Below are positions 1-10,374 of a stretch of 64,000 nt of DNA, one piece after another. The position numbers and the translations under genes are program-made. The stretch is taken from assembly GCA_949318235.1 (NCBI GenBank), contig OX439137.1:25327799-25391798 (forward strand), given 5' to 3'. Numbering within the stretch: position 1 is the first letter of the stretch; each line of letters starts with the position of its first letter. This DNA is from Ecdyonurus torrentis. Taxonomy: Eukaryota; Arthropoda; Insecta; Ephemeroptera; Heptageniidae. The notes under the pieces were generated by a model. It was given only the letters and a program-made list of their open reading frames with translations, had not been told where the DNA came from and ran no database searches.

Positions 1-1315
1 ATTACGAGTAATATACTTCATTTTCATTCATGCATACAGTATATAATTTAATACAATTTATTTTCTTGTATCATAATTTTTTTTTCAAGTACATTATATA
101 TATTTTTTTTTATTCCTTTCATTAATTGAAGTAAATTTAATATAAATGTTCTTATAGAAATTGAATGAATGAAGTTTAGTATTATACTCTATAGAAAGTA
201 TATAATAATGTAACTATATTTATAGAACTTAAAGGAATCAATAGAATACTATTTTTAACATTTAAAAAAAAAAATTATACGAACTGATAAACTACCATAG
301 TATAGAAGTAAAAAGTATTAGCATAATAATACTAGCTAATAATAGTTATACTAAAAATAATTAATAGGTTTAGAAACATAGTAGTGTAATTAATTTTAAG
401 TCTAATTTAAAAGTTAATTTTAGATAAATTATTATTTTAAGATACAACCATAAAAATGTTTACTAATTTTAGATTTTTAATTATTTTTATTTTAATTTAG
501 TATTTTAAAAAATATCTTGTCTTTAGTTAAAAATATAATAGTATTAAAAATACATCCTTTTCTGAGCCTCTTAATTAAAATATTTATCTTTAAAAAAATG
601 TGATTTTTTGTAACAAAATAAATAAAGATAAAAATAGTAATGCATGATGTAGTATTATAAAATTAGTTTGATAAAATCTTGTTATAAAAATTAGCTTAGA
701 GGTAAATATTTTTTTTTTCTAAATTGTACGGTTTAATTTATTAAAGTTTCAATGATGAGTTTTGCGTAGTTTGTTGAAGTAAATAAGTATAGTGTGTTTT
801 CAAACCTACGTAAGTCCACTTGCTGATAAGGTCTATTGGCATGTGCTTAATTATGTCAGTTTTTACCTTAATAACAAGTGAACTTAGTTTGTTTTAAAAA
901 CAAACTATAATAATATATTTAATTATAGTCAATTTGCAAAAACCAATGTTTAAGAAAAGAAATTTTTTCTCAAAAGTAAATAGAAAAATAAGCGTTATTG
1001 AACAAATTAAATTAATTTTTTTTAAGTATTATTCAACAAAATTGGATTCTTATAGAGCCATTAGTATTTTACTGCATTCTTTTTACAAATACAATTGAAT
1101 AAGACTTTTATAAATCCACTAATTGCTGCATTACACTAACAAGTAAGTAATATTTCTAATGCGCAGTAAAATTAACTGCATGGATTTTTATTTTCTTCTA
1201 ATGAAGATGACGTAAAATCATATCTATTGCACATTGAAAATATTGCACAGTGTAAACATGCCTTAAGAGCACCTTTATCAAAATTGAAGTAATTTTGTTA
1301 TTAGTAGTAATGTTT
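1..1315. other. AT-rich non-coding stretch
   Basis: I see no gene, RNA gene or repeat with a defined end here. The sequence is poly-A/T-rich with no reading frame of useful length. It ends at the TTAA that opens the first family A MITE. Confidence 0.6.
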
Positions 1316-1670
1316 TTAAGGGTTGTATAAAGATGGCTTGTATCTCAAAACTTCGAAAATTTATGTCATTAGAAAGTTAAAAGTAATAGTTACCTTTGAT
1401 AAAATTTTCAGAATCTGTGACCTTCAGATAAGAGCAAAAATAATAATAGAAATTAATATGCGCTCTTATGGAACTAAAACTTAAAAAAATAATAATAATA
1501 AATAAAATAAAAAAGAATCAATCATAGTGACTTTTCTTTTTTTTTTTTTTTTTTTTCTTTTTTTTTTTTTTTTTAACATACCTTATCCTAACGTATCACT
1601 GTGCAAAATTTCAGATTCTCTTTCTTTGCATCTTTGTAGTCAAATCCCGCAGTAGCTGTTTAACCTTTAA
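1316..1670 (+). mobile_element. MITE family A, copy 1
   Basis: The segment opens with TTAA followed by GGGTTGTAT and closes with ACCTTTAA, so it is bounded by TTAA at both ends with short inverted termini. Internal blocks match two other places in the window: 6,386-13,893 (split by an insertion) and 59,974-60,301 (opposite strand). Shared landmarks are GGCTTGTATCTCA near the start, CTGTGACCTTCAGATAAGA in the middle and ACGTATCACTGTGCAAAAT near the end. TTAA target duplications are characteristic of piggyBac-type transposases, so this is probably a non-autonomous piggyBac-type element, although the termini are too short to prove it. A long T-rich run near 1,535-1,574 interrupts the middle and is longer than in the other copies. 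Confidence 0.75.
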
Positions 1671-1798
1671 TGACCTTCACGTATTCAACATATTTGTGGT
1701 AGCACATATTATATAGAGACAATTCCAAATATTAATATTTCTTATTTATTTGAGTATAGTAAAATACGTTTCTTAAAATAAAGGAAAAAAATAGTATT

Positions 1799-1801
<3 letters not shown>

Positions 1802-1835
<34 letters not shown>
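1802..1835 (+). repeat. Poly-A run, 34 bases
   Basis: Uninterrupted A run. No retrocopy body or AATAAA signal is evident immediately 5' of it, so it is called a homopolymer and not a retroposon tail. Confidence 0.9.
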
Positions 1836-1836
<1 letters not shown>

Positions 1837-2394
1837 ATGAGTTCATAAAATTCATTAACACCCAATTACTGTTTGCTCGATAATAAAACAATGCTTTTAT
1901 CTAGCAAATTCGACAAAAATGCATCTAAAAATTTAGAATACAGTTAGCCCTTTAAACTAATAATTTATCTTACATCAAAGTAAAATAAAATCTTTTGTTA
2001 TATAAAATAGTAGGTCAGTAGAATTTAATTTTAGTACAAAATTTGCAAAACAAATTTATTTTAGTCTCTATATGTTATTATTACATTGCATAATAATATT
2101 TGATGTAACATGAAGTATCTGCATTATTATAAAATACTATCTATTTTATATCTATGACCTATGAATTTTAATGTTATTTTTTACATGCATTAATCTTTGT
2201 TTTAAAAATGTTCATCAACCTTTTTTTAAGTTATTCGCTAAAATAGTAGTTTAGTCGTATTTACATGTATTAAAACAAATTGTAGTACAATATTTTTAGT
2301 ATATTAAATAGAAGAACAAGAAGCTAAAATAATGATAAATAAATATTTACAATACGCAATAGCTGTCACATTAAATTATATCTAATATCATCTT

Positions 2395-2398
<4 letters not shown>

Positions 2399-2442
<44 letters not shown>
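2399..2442 (+). repeat. Poly-A run, 44 bases
   Basis: Uninterrupted A run in AT-rich DNA. There is no recognisable retroelement upstream. The exact length is likely polymorphic or subject to sequencing error. Confidence 0.9.
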
Positions 2443-2447
<5 letters not shown>

Positions 2448-2544
2448 AATATACAAATTTTTGATGTATTAATAAAATACAAAAACATAAACAATATTGA
2501 TAAGTAATTTGCTTCTTCGATCCTTTCATGCAAGTAGAAAAAAA

Positions 2545-2745
2545 ATCGTATAAATTATGCTAGCTCAATGTCAGCAAGATTTATTAATAATAATAACATA
2601 ATTTTTGCTATACTGTATAATAAGTATGTTAGTTAGTATAAATATTATGTTGTATAGCATAATTATATTTATGCTGTTCTAACTTAGCAAAAAATTATGC
2701 TATAATGACATATATGTAGCAGAAATTACGTAATTTATGCCGTAA
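2545..2745. mobile_element. MITE family G, copy 1
   Basis: It contains the family motifs TAAATTATGCTAGCTCA near the start, repeated AACATAATT/AATTATGCT blocks in both orientations, and TACGTAATTTATGC near the end. The same motif order recurs near 16.8, 18.8, 37.7, 45.1 and 56.6 kb. The inverted arrangement of the terminal ATTACGTAATT blocks points to a TIR-bounded, non-autonomous DNA element. The outer ACACGGA terminus seen in the 37.7-kb copy is not clear here, so the boundaries are approximate. Confidence 0.55.
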
Positions 2746-3150
2746 TTTTATAATTTATCCGTTTATTTTATATTATTAATTATTAATTTATAATATTTGT
2801 AATTTTATAATTTATCCGTGTATAATCTTGTGTTCAAGGTTTTATAAAACGCCTCAATTAATAATTATATAAGTTATAATTAATTATTAGTTGCAGTCAG
2901 GGCTACAAACCTGAACCTTACATAGAGAAAGTAGTTTGCAGCAATATTTATACAACAATAAAATCAATGAAATCCTTTGAGTTGCATTATAAAACAATTG
3001 CAGTGGTAAAAAATATTGCAACATAGATATTGTAACTCCGCATCAATAGAGTATTACATTTAATAGAAACGTAGTATTAGTTTTTTTTAGATCACAACAG
3101 TAGAATACTTGCAAAAAGTGGATTCAGAGAGAAAAAAAAAACTCACCAAA

Positions 3151-3490
3151 GTGCTAGCATTTGTGTTCCTCTCTCAATTTAACATGCTTTCTTATGGAGC
3201 AATGAAGCTATAAATCAAGTTAGAAATTCTTCATAGTTCTGAAATGTTTACTGTAGTTTTACTGTGTTAAAAGGTTTAATTTTGTTTTCCTGAATTTCAA
3301 TTAATTCAGTTACATTTTTACTTTTCGTTTCAAATTACTTAAAATCCAGGAAATTTATAGATTTAATACTCATTACAGTAAAAATTTCAGCATCAAGAAA
3401 AAACAACTTTAATTTTGGGTGTAGTTGTTTCATTCTCCCATAAGAAAGCATGTTAAATTTAGAGGGGAACACTAAATTGTCTGCTAGCAC
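3151..3490. mobile_element. Foldback/MITE with about 60-bp inverted termini
   Basis: The left end starts GTGCTAGCA and soon runs into TTTAACATGCTTTCTTATGG. The right end is its inverse: CCATAAGAAAGCATGTTAAA leading to TGCTAGCAC. The two ends therefore form TIRs of roughly 60 bp with small indels, enclosing about 220 bp of AT-rich DNA that is itself partly palindromic. No coding potential. I found no second copy in the window, and no clear target duplication flanks it. Confidence 0.75.
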
Positions 3491-5051
3491 TTACAATATT
3501 ATTGCGCTTTGTGATTGTTTATTTTCTGATAAAACCAAATTGTAGTCTTGTATTAGAACCATATATAGTTGAAAACACGTATTGCAGTTTTTTTTTTTTA
3601 ATTCCTATAGCCTTTTTAAACGGAGTAATATTTTTCATTGTTTAACAAATTTGTCTGCATAACAATGAAATGAATCTAAATTAGCATGCAATCAAATGTA
3701 TTGCACATTGAAATAGCTGTGTTAACTTGTAAGTTTCAGTATAAAGAAGATACAAATTAACTATAATTTAGTATTAATATTAGTTATTAGTTAACTAATA
3801 TAATTAATATTAGTTATATAGTGTTAAAGATACACTATAAAACATAAATCATATTGATTTTATACTTTTTTTTATATGACTTCATGAAGATGGTAATCAC
3901 AAACCACAAAAATATTTTGCTGAAGGTAAACTAGACTGCCCGATTAGATTAGACTAGACTGTTTTTGTTTTTTGTCACCAATATTACCTTAGATTTATTA
4001 ACAGTTAAAATATACATATTCTTCAATGTCAATTAAGATAATTACTTTTTTAATTTCAACGTTGGCTTGTAATGGCATAAATAAAGTTAGTTTTAAGAAG
4101 TTACTCGATAGCTCAATATGCATTACACAATCTTTTGGTTTTATACTTTTGTGACAAAAGTCATTTCTATGTAAAACTTTTCAGTGACTTAAAATAGAAT
4201 GTGTGCCAAAAATTTTAACAATCATTTGTTCACTCTTGTCTTGATTTTACATAAAATCAATTTCATAAAAGTTTTAAAAACATTTTTCTACACTAGAATT
4301 TTTTTCATTTATATTTTGTGGCTATAAGTCTTGTGTGTGTGAGAATTACAAGTAAAGTTAGGTTAAAAAGTTATTGTAAAACCAAACTATTTCAGCAGTT
4401 TAACAAAGATTTTTTTTTTAATAATTATTGAAAATTGCAGGTAGTAATGTAATACTGTAATTTGTTTCACAATTCACTTTTTTCCCCTGAATTTTATTTA
4501 TATAAATGAGATAACAAAATATTTAGAAGTATGCCATACCATAAATAAAATATGTGTAGCATAATAAAAATTCAATCCTTAAAATCTTGCAAAGAAAAAA
4601 ATGTATACTGAAATTTTGATTCAATATCATCAATAAGAATAGTATTGATAAAATAAGAAGATATTTGTATGTGTTAATTGTATTGACAATCATTTCTACA
4701 TTGTTATTTGGTGGTAATAACCTAAACTAATACATTTAATTGTATTATGAATGTTCTATGAAAGAAATGAATAAGGAATTTTGAATTTTAAAAACTCTTA
4801 AAAGCAAGCTTGTCTTATTATTAATTTGTGAACTAATTTTAACTTTTATATTAAAAACGAAAACCTATCGTCGCATGTTTATTTTTTCTATGGGAATAAC
4901 ATAGAAAATTTGGGCACGATTAAATGAATAATTAATGTAAAAAACTCAATCTCAATCTTGATGTTAGTACTTATAATTACTAAGCTTCTGTGTTTGTGCT
5001 CTAGATGACAGTAAAGTAATTATCTATGCCAAATTGGATGGGAATATTTGA
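3491..5051. other. AT-rich non-coding stretch
   Basis: No gene or bounded repeat recognised. It holds local A/T-rich runs, a small TTAGTTA/TAACTAA palindromic patch around 3,770-3,810 and no usable reading frame. Confidence 0.55.
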
Positions 5052-5369
5052 TTAAAGCCATAGACCACATAAAACAACATGTGCTTTTTAATGAATAACC
5101 ACGAGATGGGATCTTCAAAACTGTTGACAATTTTTACCAGAATGTTAACGTAGTCCCACGAGAGAGCGTGAAAACACTGTAAAGTATGTAATTTGTGTGA
5201 CTATTTATTTTTCTGGCGTCAGAAACATGTAAAAATTAGAAGAAAATGTTGTGCGGGTTGCATAAATTGAAATTTTTGGTTTTTGAGATAAACTAAAGCT
5301 ATTTATGTAAGTCCCATCAAGTGTTTTGTGATATAAATGCTTATATTTTTATCTGGTCTATTCCTTTAA
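5052..5369 (+). mobile_element. MITE family B, copy 1
   Basis: Bounded by TTAA at both ends. The left terminus reads TTAAAGCCATAGACCACATA and the right terminus, on the opposite strand, TTAAAGGAATAGACCAGATA, giving a TIR of about 16-20 bp with two mismatches. The interior has GGGATCTTCAAAACT, ACGAGAGAGCGTGAAAA and GTTGTGCGGGTTGCATAAA. All of these recur in copies at 57,194 (inverted), 61,162 and 62,378. TTAA ends indicate a piggyBac-type integration mechanism. The short frame at 5,321-5,572 overlaps the right end and is not conserved as a frame in the other copies. Confidence 0.9.
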
Positions 5370-5941
5370 GCATCAAATGTTCACCAGAAATTAGTATTAT
5401 ACATTTACCTGCATTGGTCTTCAAATATGTTGGCACCATAATAATATGTATTATGTATTTTCTCTTGGTAATACGTTCAATTTTTCGTATTTTACTTACC
5501 ATTTATTTTATTTTTGAATGTAAAATCAAATTTTACCAACGACGGGTATTGAAAATGACCAATAAATTTTAACTTTTTAATATAAATGTCACCAGTAAAC
5601 TTAATACAAACCATACAGCGAAAGTCATAGTAAATTTTTTGCAAAACTAAAGGAAAAAATGATCCAACAATGTTATCTTTTAAGTTCAATAAAATAGTAT
5701 ATTACAAAGTAAATCAAAGTGTAATCTAATAATTGAAAAAATGCATTTTTGTTTTACAGTTTTTTTTTTTATAAAAACACAATAATAATACACACATTTA
5801 TATACGCATTTTTAACTAAAAAAAAATGAGCCATATTAAAAAAAGTGTAATTTTTTTTAACAAAAGTTTTTGCATCTAGATTGCATATAATAATATATTT
5901 AAAATAGAGGAAACACAAAATAAAAAAAAATTAAATCATGC

Positions 5942-6049
<108 letters not shown>

Positions 6050-6385
6050 TGTTAAAGGAAATATAAAGTTATGAAAAATATTTCTATGTCTGTTGTGATA
6101 AATAATGTATAAGATACTGCAGAACGTAAATTTTTCATCTTGCTTGCTATTTTTTTTCTTTCTTTTCAAAACAAAACGTTTTTAACATTACGTCACAACT
6201 ATTTATGCTGCATGATAAATAATATTAGAAGATAAAAATAGGATATTATATTTTGTTATATGTGTTTTTATTGTAAATTACACAAAAAAAGTGAAAGTTA
6301 TGTAATATAAAAATCAGCTGTTTGTTTTGAAGTTTCTAATGTTTAATTTAAATTATATGGTTGTAATATATTATTTAAATAATAA

Positions 6386-6665
6386 TTAAGTTTTTTTTTT
6401 TTTTTTTTTTTTGCATATAGATAACTTGTATCTCAGAATTGTAAAAGAAAATCTTAAAATTTAATGATGCCATTTGAAAGTTAATTGTAACAGTTACCTA
6501 TGATAAAATTTTCATAACCCGTGACCATCAGATAAGAAAGAAAATAAGTATTGAATTTAACATGTGCTCTTATGGGACTAAAACTTCAGAAAATCATAAT
6601 TTAAAATCTAACATGGTGACTCCCCAATTTTTTTTTTTTTTTTTTTTTTTACATTTTTGAAGATA
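6386..6665 (+). mobile_element. MITE family A, copy 2, left part
   Basis: It begins at TTAA, runs through a long T tract, then carries the family blocks CTTGTATCTCAGAATTG, GTGACCATCAGATAAGA and GTGCTCTTATGGGACTAAAA. It stops at the 8-bp target duplication of the hAT-like element. The rest of the same copy resumes at 13,809. Removing the hAT element and one target duplication leaves a TTAA-to-TTAA unit of about 373 bp, matching the length of copies 1 and 3. Confidence 0.85.
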
Positions 6666-6673
6666 CTATATCC
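6666..6673. repeat. hAT target-site duplication, left
   Basis: CTATATCC, identical to 13,801-13,808. In an undisturbed family A copy the corresponding sequence is a single ACCTTATCC-like block, so the duplication is new. Eight bases is the size made by hAT transposases. Confidence 0.9.
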
Positions 6674-6994
6674 TAGAGCTGTGGATTTAATCCGGTTTAT
6701 TTTGAAAACCGGTTTCATGAAATAAGAAAATCGGTTTCGAGTTATTGCATAAAACCGAAAATCGAAAATTAAAAATCGAATTGCATATTAACGATTTTAA
6801 ATTCGCAAAAACCTTAATTTAAAAAAAATCGATTAATATTATTTCTTATATATAAAAACCGTCAAAATAATTCGATTTTTTTTTTAAAATACCCATTAAA
6901 AAATCGATAATTTTTTTTAGAAAAAATCAAGGATTAAAAGTTATTTTAGCTCAATAATTTAACAATATTAAGTTATTGTGTGAGTGTATGTGTG

Positions 6995-7008
6995 TATATA
7001 TATATATG

Positions 7009-7070
<62 letters not shown>

Positions 7071-7087
7071 TTATATATAAATATATA

Positions 7088-7119
<32 letters not shown>

Positions 7120-7154
7120 CGTCTTTATTCAAAAATCATAAATCATGCAGAAAA

Positions 7155-7191
<37 letters not shown>
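6995..7191. repeat. Compound (TA)n / (AAAT)n microsatellite
   Basis: Three blocks inside the hAT-like element: TA alternation at 6,995-7,065, AAAT repeats at about 7,089-7,118 and TA alternation at 7,158-7,191. Confidence 0.9.
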
Positions 7192-7195
<4 letters not shown>

Positions 7196-7510
7196 TATTT
7201 TTCATTCATATTAAAATTTATTAACACGCAGCTTATATTTTCCCATACAAATTTTAAAATCTTAGTTATCAATTATCATGTTTGTTCGCTCAATGACAAT
7301 TTTTTTATGGAAGTTGACTTTAGATTTAGACTCCTCTTATCGGGCAGTGCAAGACTGCAGGTGCAAAAATATTTTGACAAGATTCTGGACATATACCTGA
7401 TGTTGATTTTTTTCTCTCTGTTCTTTATACCATTGACGATCCCTCGGGTGTCAACTAACCCGTCTATTATTTTCACAACTATACGGTAAATAGATTCTGA
7501 AGATTTTGTT

Positions 7511-8284
7511 TTAAAGTAGTTTGAACGAGTTTTGATATTATTTAAACGCCGTTTTAGTGCTACCTATAAATTCCTTATTTCTCTATGCTCCTATTGATGT
7601 AATAAAAAATACATTTAGTTCGAAACGCAAATAAAAAAATAGCCGCAAAGTCGAGCATTTTCCTCATACAACATTGGTTAATGGCTGAAAAAGCCAGGAT
7701 CCTTCCACAGTAGATCATTCATATTTCTGCGAAAGTGTATTTAAATGGACTCAAAAACAGATAAATCAGCTCTTTGATAAACAAAGAAACTTTTAAAAGC
7801 ATTAAACTAAATTTGGTTCGAAACGCACTGAGAACTTTGTGACTAAAAGAACTGAAAAGGAGAATTTTTTTGTTAACCAGTAATTTTTAAATAGTTCGGA
7901 AATCGGCCGCTAGAGGCGCCGAATCATGGCGATCGCGGGAGAAACGAGATATAAACGTCAATTGAGCTCATAAACGTTAATAAAACTCTTGTAATGTACA
8001 ATATGTATTAACTTCATTATAATTAATTAATATATGCACTGAGAAGCGAGAAAAGTGTTTGATTAGAAAATAGTTACAAAAAGCAATATATATATGATTT
8101 GCTGCATTATCTCTTAGTGCCTTGACAGCACAGTTTGGTAGAGCGCTGCTTTTACACGACGAGGGTCAGCGGATCGAGACTCGGTTATTGCAAAGTTTTT
8201 AATGATGAAATTAAATTCAAGTGAGCGCCAAACTTCAAATAAATTTAAAATCAGCTGTTAACAACCTCGTTCAAACTACTTTAA
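7511..8284. mobile_element. 774-bp TTAA-flanked element with tRNA-like insert
   Basis: The left end reads TTAA then AGTAGTTTGAACGAG. The right end, on the opposite strand, reads the same 19 bases. Beyond the TIR the two ends diverge. TTAA at both borders suggests a piggyBac-type target duplication. The interior is far less AT-rich than its surroundings (for example CGGCCGCTAGAGGCGCCGAA around 7,903-7,922) and holds a tRNA-like segment near its right side. No transposase frame is seen. It lies wholly inside the hAT-like element, so it inserted after that one. Confidence 0.82.
8117..8195 (+). pseudogene. tRNA-like sequence, resembles tRNA-Val(UAC)
   Basis: It contains AGCACAGTTTGGTAGAGCG, matching the D-arm/A-box pattern, then TGCTTTTACACG as an anticodon-loop-like block with TAC, then GGATCGAGACTC as a B-box/T-arm-like block about 35 bases further on. 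The spacing fits a tRNA or a tRNA-derived SINE head. The acceptor stem does not pair convincingly and the anticodon stem is imperfect, so a functional tRNA is unlikely. It sits inside a TTAA-flanked DNA element, which is unusual. It may be a captured tRNA pseudogene or a SINE that jumped into the element. An internal pol III promoter could still be active. Confidence 0.6.
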
Positions 8285-8439
8285 GTATATTATAATTTGA
8301 TTTTAAAGGACCCTAATTTATTGCTATTTTAATAATACATTATTTTTCAATGTTTTTCTAAATTTATTGTTAATTTTGCATTTATATTATTATATATGTA
8401 CTATAATATTTAACTTAAAAACTATATATAAGCGTATCA

Positions 8440-8443
<4 letters not shown>

Positions 8444-8471
<28 letters not shown>
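8444..8471 (+). repeat. Poly-A run, about 28 bases
   Basis: Uninterrupted A run inside the hAT-like element. No retroposon body is recognised upstream. Confidence 0.85.
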
Positions 8472-8472
<1 letters not shown>

Positions 8473-8677
8473 ATAAAAAGTAACTTGGTATTTTGATTTT
8501 GTATCGGTGGGTGCAAATGAAAACTTATTTTAGCAAACAAAAAGCTGAAAAAGCGTATGATTAATGATTATCTGATCATTCGACTGAAAGCTTTAATATC
8601 TTCAATTAGTAGGAAAAGTTAAAATGATTAAAAATGCATGCAGTTTTTTTTTTCTTTTTTTTAATACACACATATAC

Positions 8678-8793
8678 ACCTTTATTTTTTGTCGTTCTAT
8701 AGCGTCTTTTTCAACAAGAAAAAAGACAAGCAAAATAATTCACAATTATTTTTATTAAATATTTAAAATTAAGCTAGAACGACGATAAAAAAA
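8678..8793. repeat. Small imperfect inverted repeat
   Basis: TTTTTTGTCGTTCTATAG on the left faces CTAGAACGACGATAAAAAA on the right, about 75 bases apart. It may be a short MITE or foldback remnant. It lies within the hAT-like element. Confidence 0.5.
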
Positions 8794-9172
8794 GATATAT
8801 ATTTGTATTTTCATTAAGAAAACAACTGTGGTAATTATAATTCACTGTAATTGTTTCTTTGAGTGCTCAATATTAATTCATGCATAAAGTAATGAGGGTC
8901 TTCTGGTCAGGTAGCAAATGATCCCTCACCTAAAATAAAACGCAAATGTATGAGTAGAGGTAGTGTACAATACTGCATCTACTTTTACATTGACAATCTC
9001 TGAAAGAATGCATCAGGTATATGAGGTATTGGGGAGAAGGTAGAGAGGGAAAAAACAATATAATATTCTAACACTTTAAAATACCATTTTATTTTATTCT
9101 TCTGTTACGTAAAAGAATCGTAATAAAATACTGTTTATATACAAAATATGTTTTTACAATTTGCATATAAAA

Positions 9173-9323
9173 GGCCCGCGCAGCCGTTTTATTTTATTTA
9201 ATATTAAATTAATTAAAATAATAAGTCGCTGTGATTGGCTGAGAGTCGACTCTCCGCCAATCACAGTGACCTATTTTCTTAAACTAATTTAATATTAAAT
9301 AAAATAAGACGGCTGCGCGGGCC
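9173..9323. mobile_element. 151-bp palindromic MITE
   Basis: It begins GGCCCGCGCAGCCGT and ends with the inverse, ACGGCTGCGCGGGCC. It is a near-perfect palindrome throughout, with its centre at GAGAGTCGACTCTC (about 9,242-9,255). Each half carries an inverted CCAAT box, CTGTGATTGGCTGAG and CGCCAATCACAG. It interrupts the left arm of the foldback element and has no counterpart in the right arm, so it inserted after the palindrome formed. The TAAA on either side may be a target duplication, but it is ambiguous in this AT-rich context. Confidence 0.88.
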
Positions 9324-10374
9324 TAAAGAATGCATTTTTTATGTTCTTTAGAATACTCTCAAAACGAGATTACCTAAATAAATTAGCTTGCCTAGAATAT
9401 GATCATTAAATTTGATAGTAAGATTTCTTCAAACACAATAAAAAATGAATTTCTGACTTACATTTTAGTCTCAACAAATTTTTATTTTGATATTTATGTA
9501 CAGCAGTATGTTCTACTACATATTGAATACAAAATGATGTATGCATTATTAAATTAGATTTAAGAACGACTATTTTGCATACATGCAAAAATAGGTATTT
9601 TCCGTGTTTCATACGAATTGCAGTAAAATTTAACCAATATATTTGACATCAGCATAAAATTTGCATTTAGGAATAATTTTTTACGATTTAAATTTTTAAA
9701 ATCGAGGAACGCCCCTTTTTAATAATTGATGAATTTCTAAAAAACTATACGTTGCATCAAAAACTTTTAATGACAAGAAATGTGTAGAATTATATAATAC
9801 AATCTGTGTATAAATTTTAGGCCATTTAAAATGTTTTTGACAATTTGCCAACGCTTTGAAAGTTTTCAAACAGAGAAATTTTAAAAGTGAAGTAAAACAT
9901 CATAATAAAAACATTGCACTTTTAAAATTTCTCTGTTTAAAACTTTTCAAAGCGTTGGCAAATTGTCAATAACATTTCAAATAGCCTGAAATTTATACTC
10001 AAAGTGTATTATATAATTCTACACATTTCTTGTCATTAAAAGTTTTTGATGCAACGTATATAGTTTTTTAGAAATTCATTAATTATTAAAAAGGGGCGTT
10101 CCTTGATTTTAAAATATTGAATCTTGAAAATTTATTCCGAAATGCAAATTTTATGCTGATGTCAAATATATTGGTTAAATTTTACTGCAATTTGTATGAA
10201 ATACGGAAAATACCCATTTTTGCATGTATGCAAAATAGTCGTTCTTAAATCTAATTCAATAATGCATACATCATTTTGTATTCAATATGTAGAAGAAAAT
10301 ACTGCTGTACATGAATATCAAAATAAAAATTTGTTAAGACAAAAATGTAAGTCAGAAATTTAATTTTTTATTGT

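Noticed and set aside
7276..7489. Overlapping sense and antisense frames of 60-66 codons
   Set aside because: They are antisense to each other, located inside the hAT-like element, and show no domain. At most one could be real and nothing favours it.
8117..8195. Functional tRNA-Val gene
   Set aside because: The D-arm and T-arm blocks are present, but acceptor-stem pairing is not convincing and it lies inside a mobile element. Kept as a tRNA-like pseudogene.
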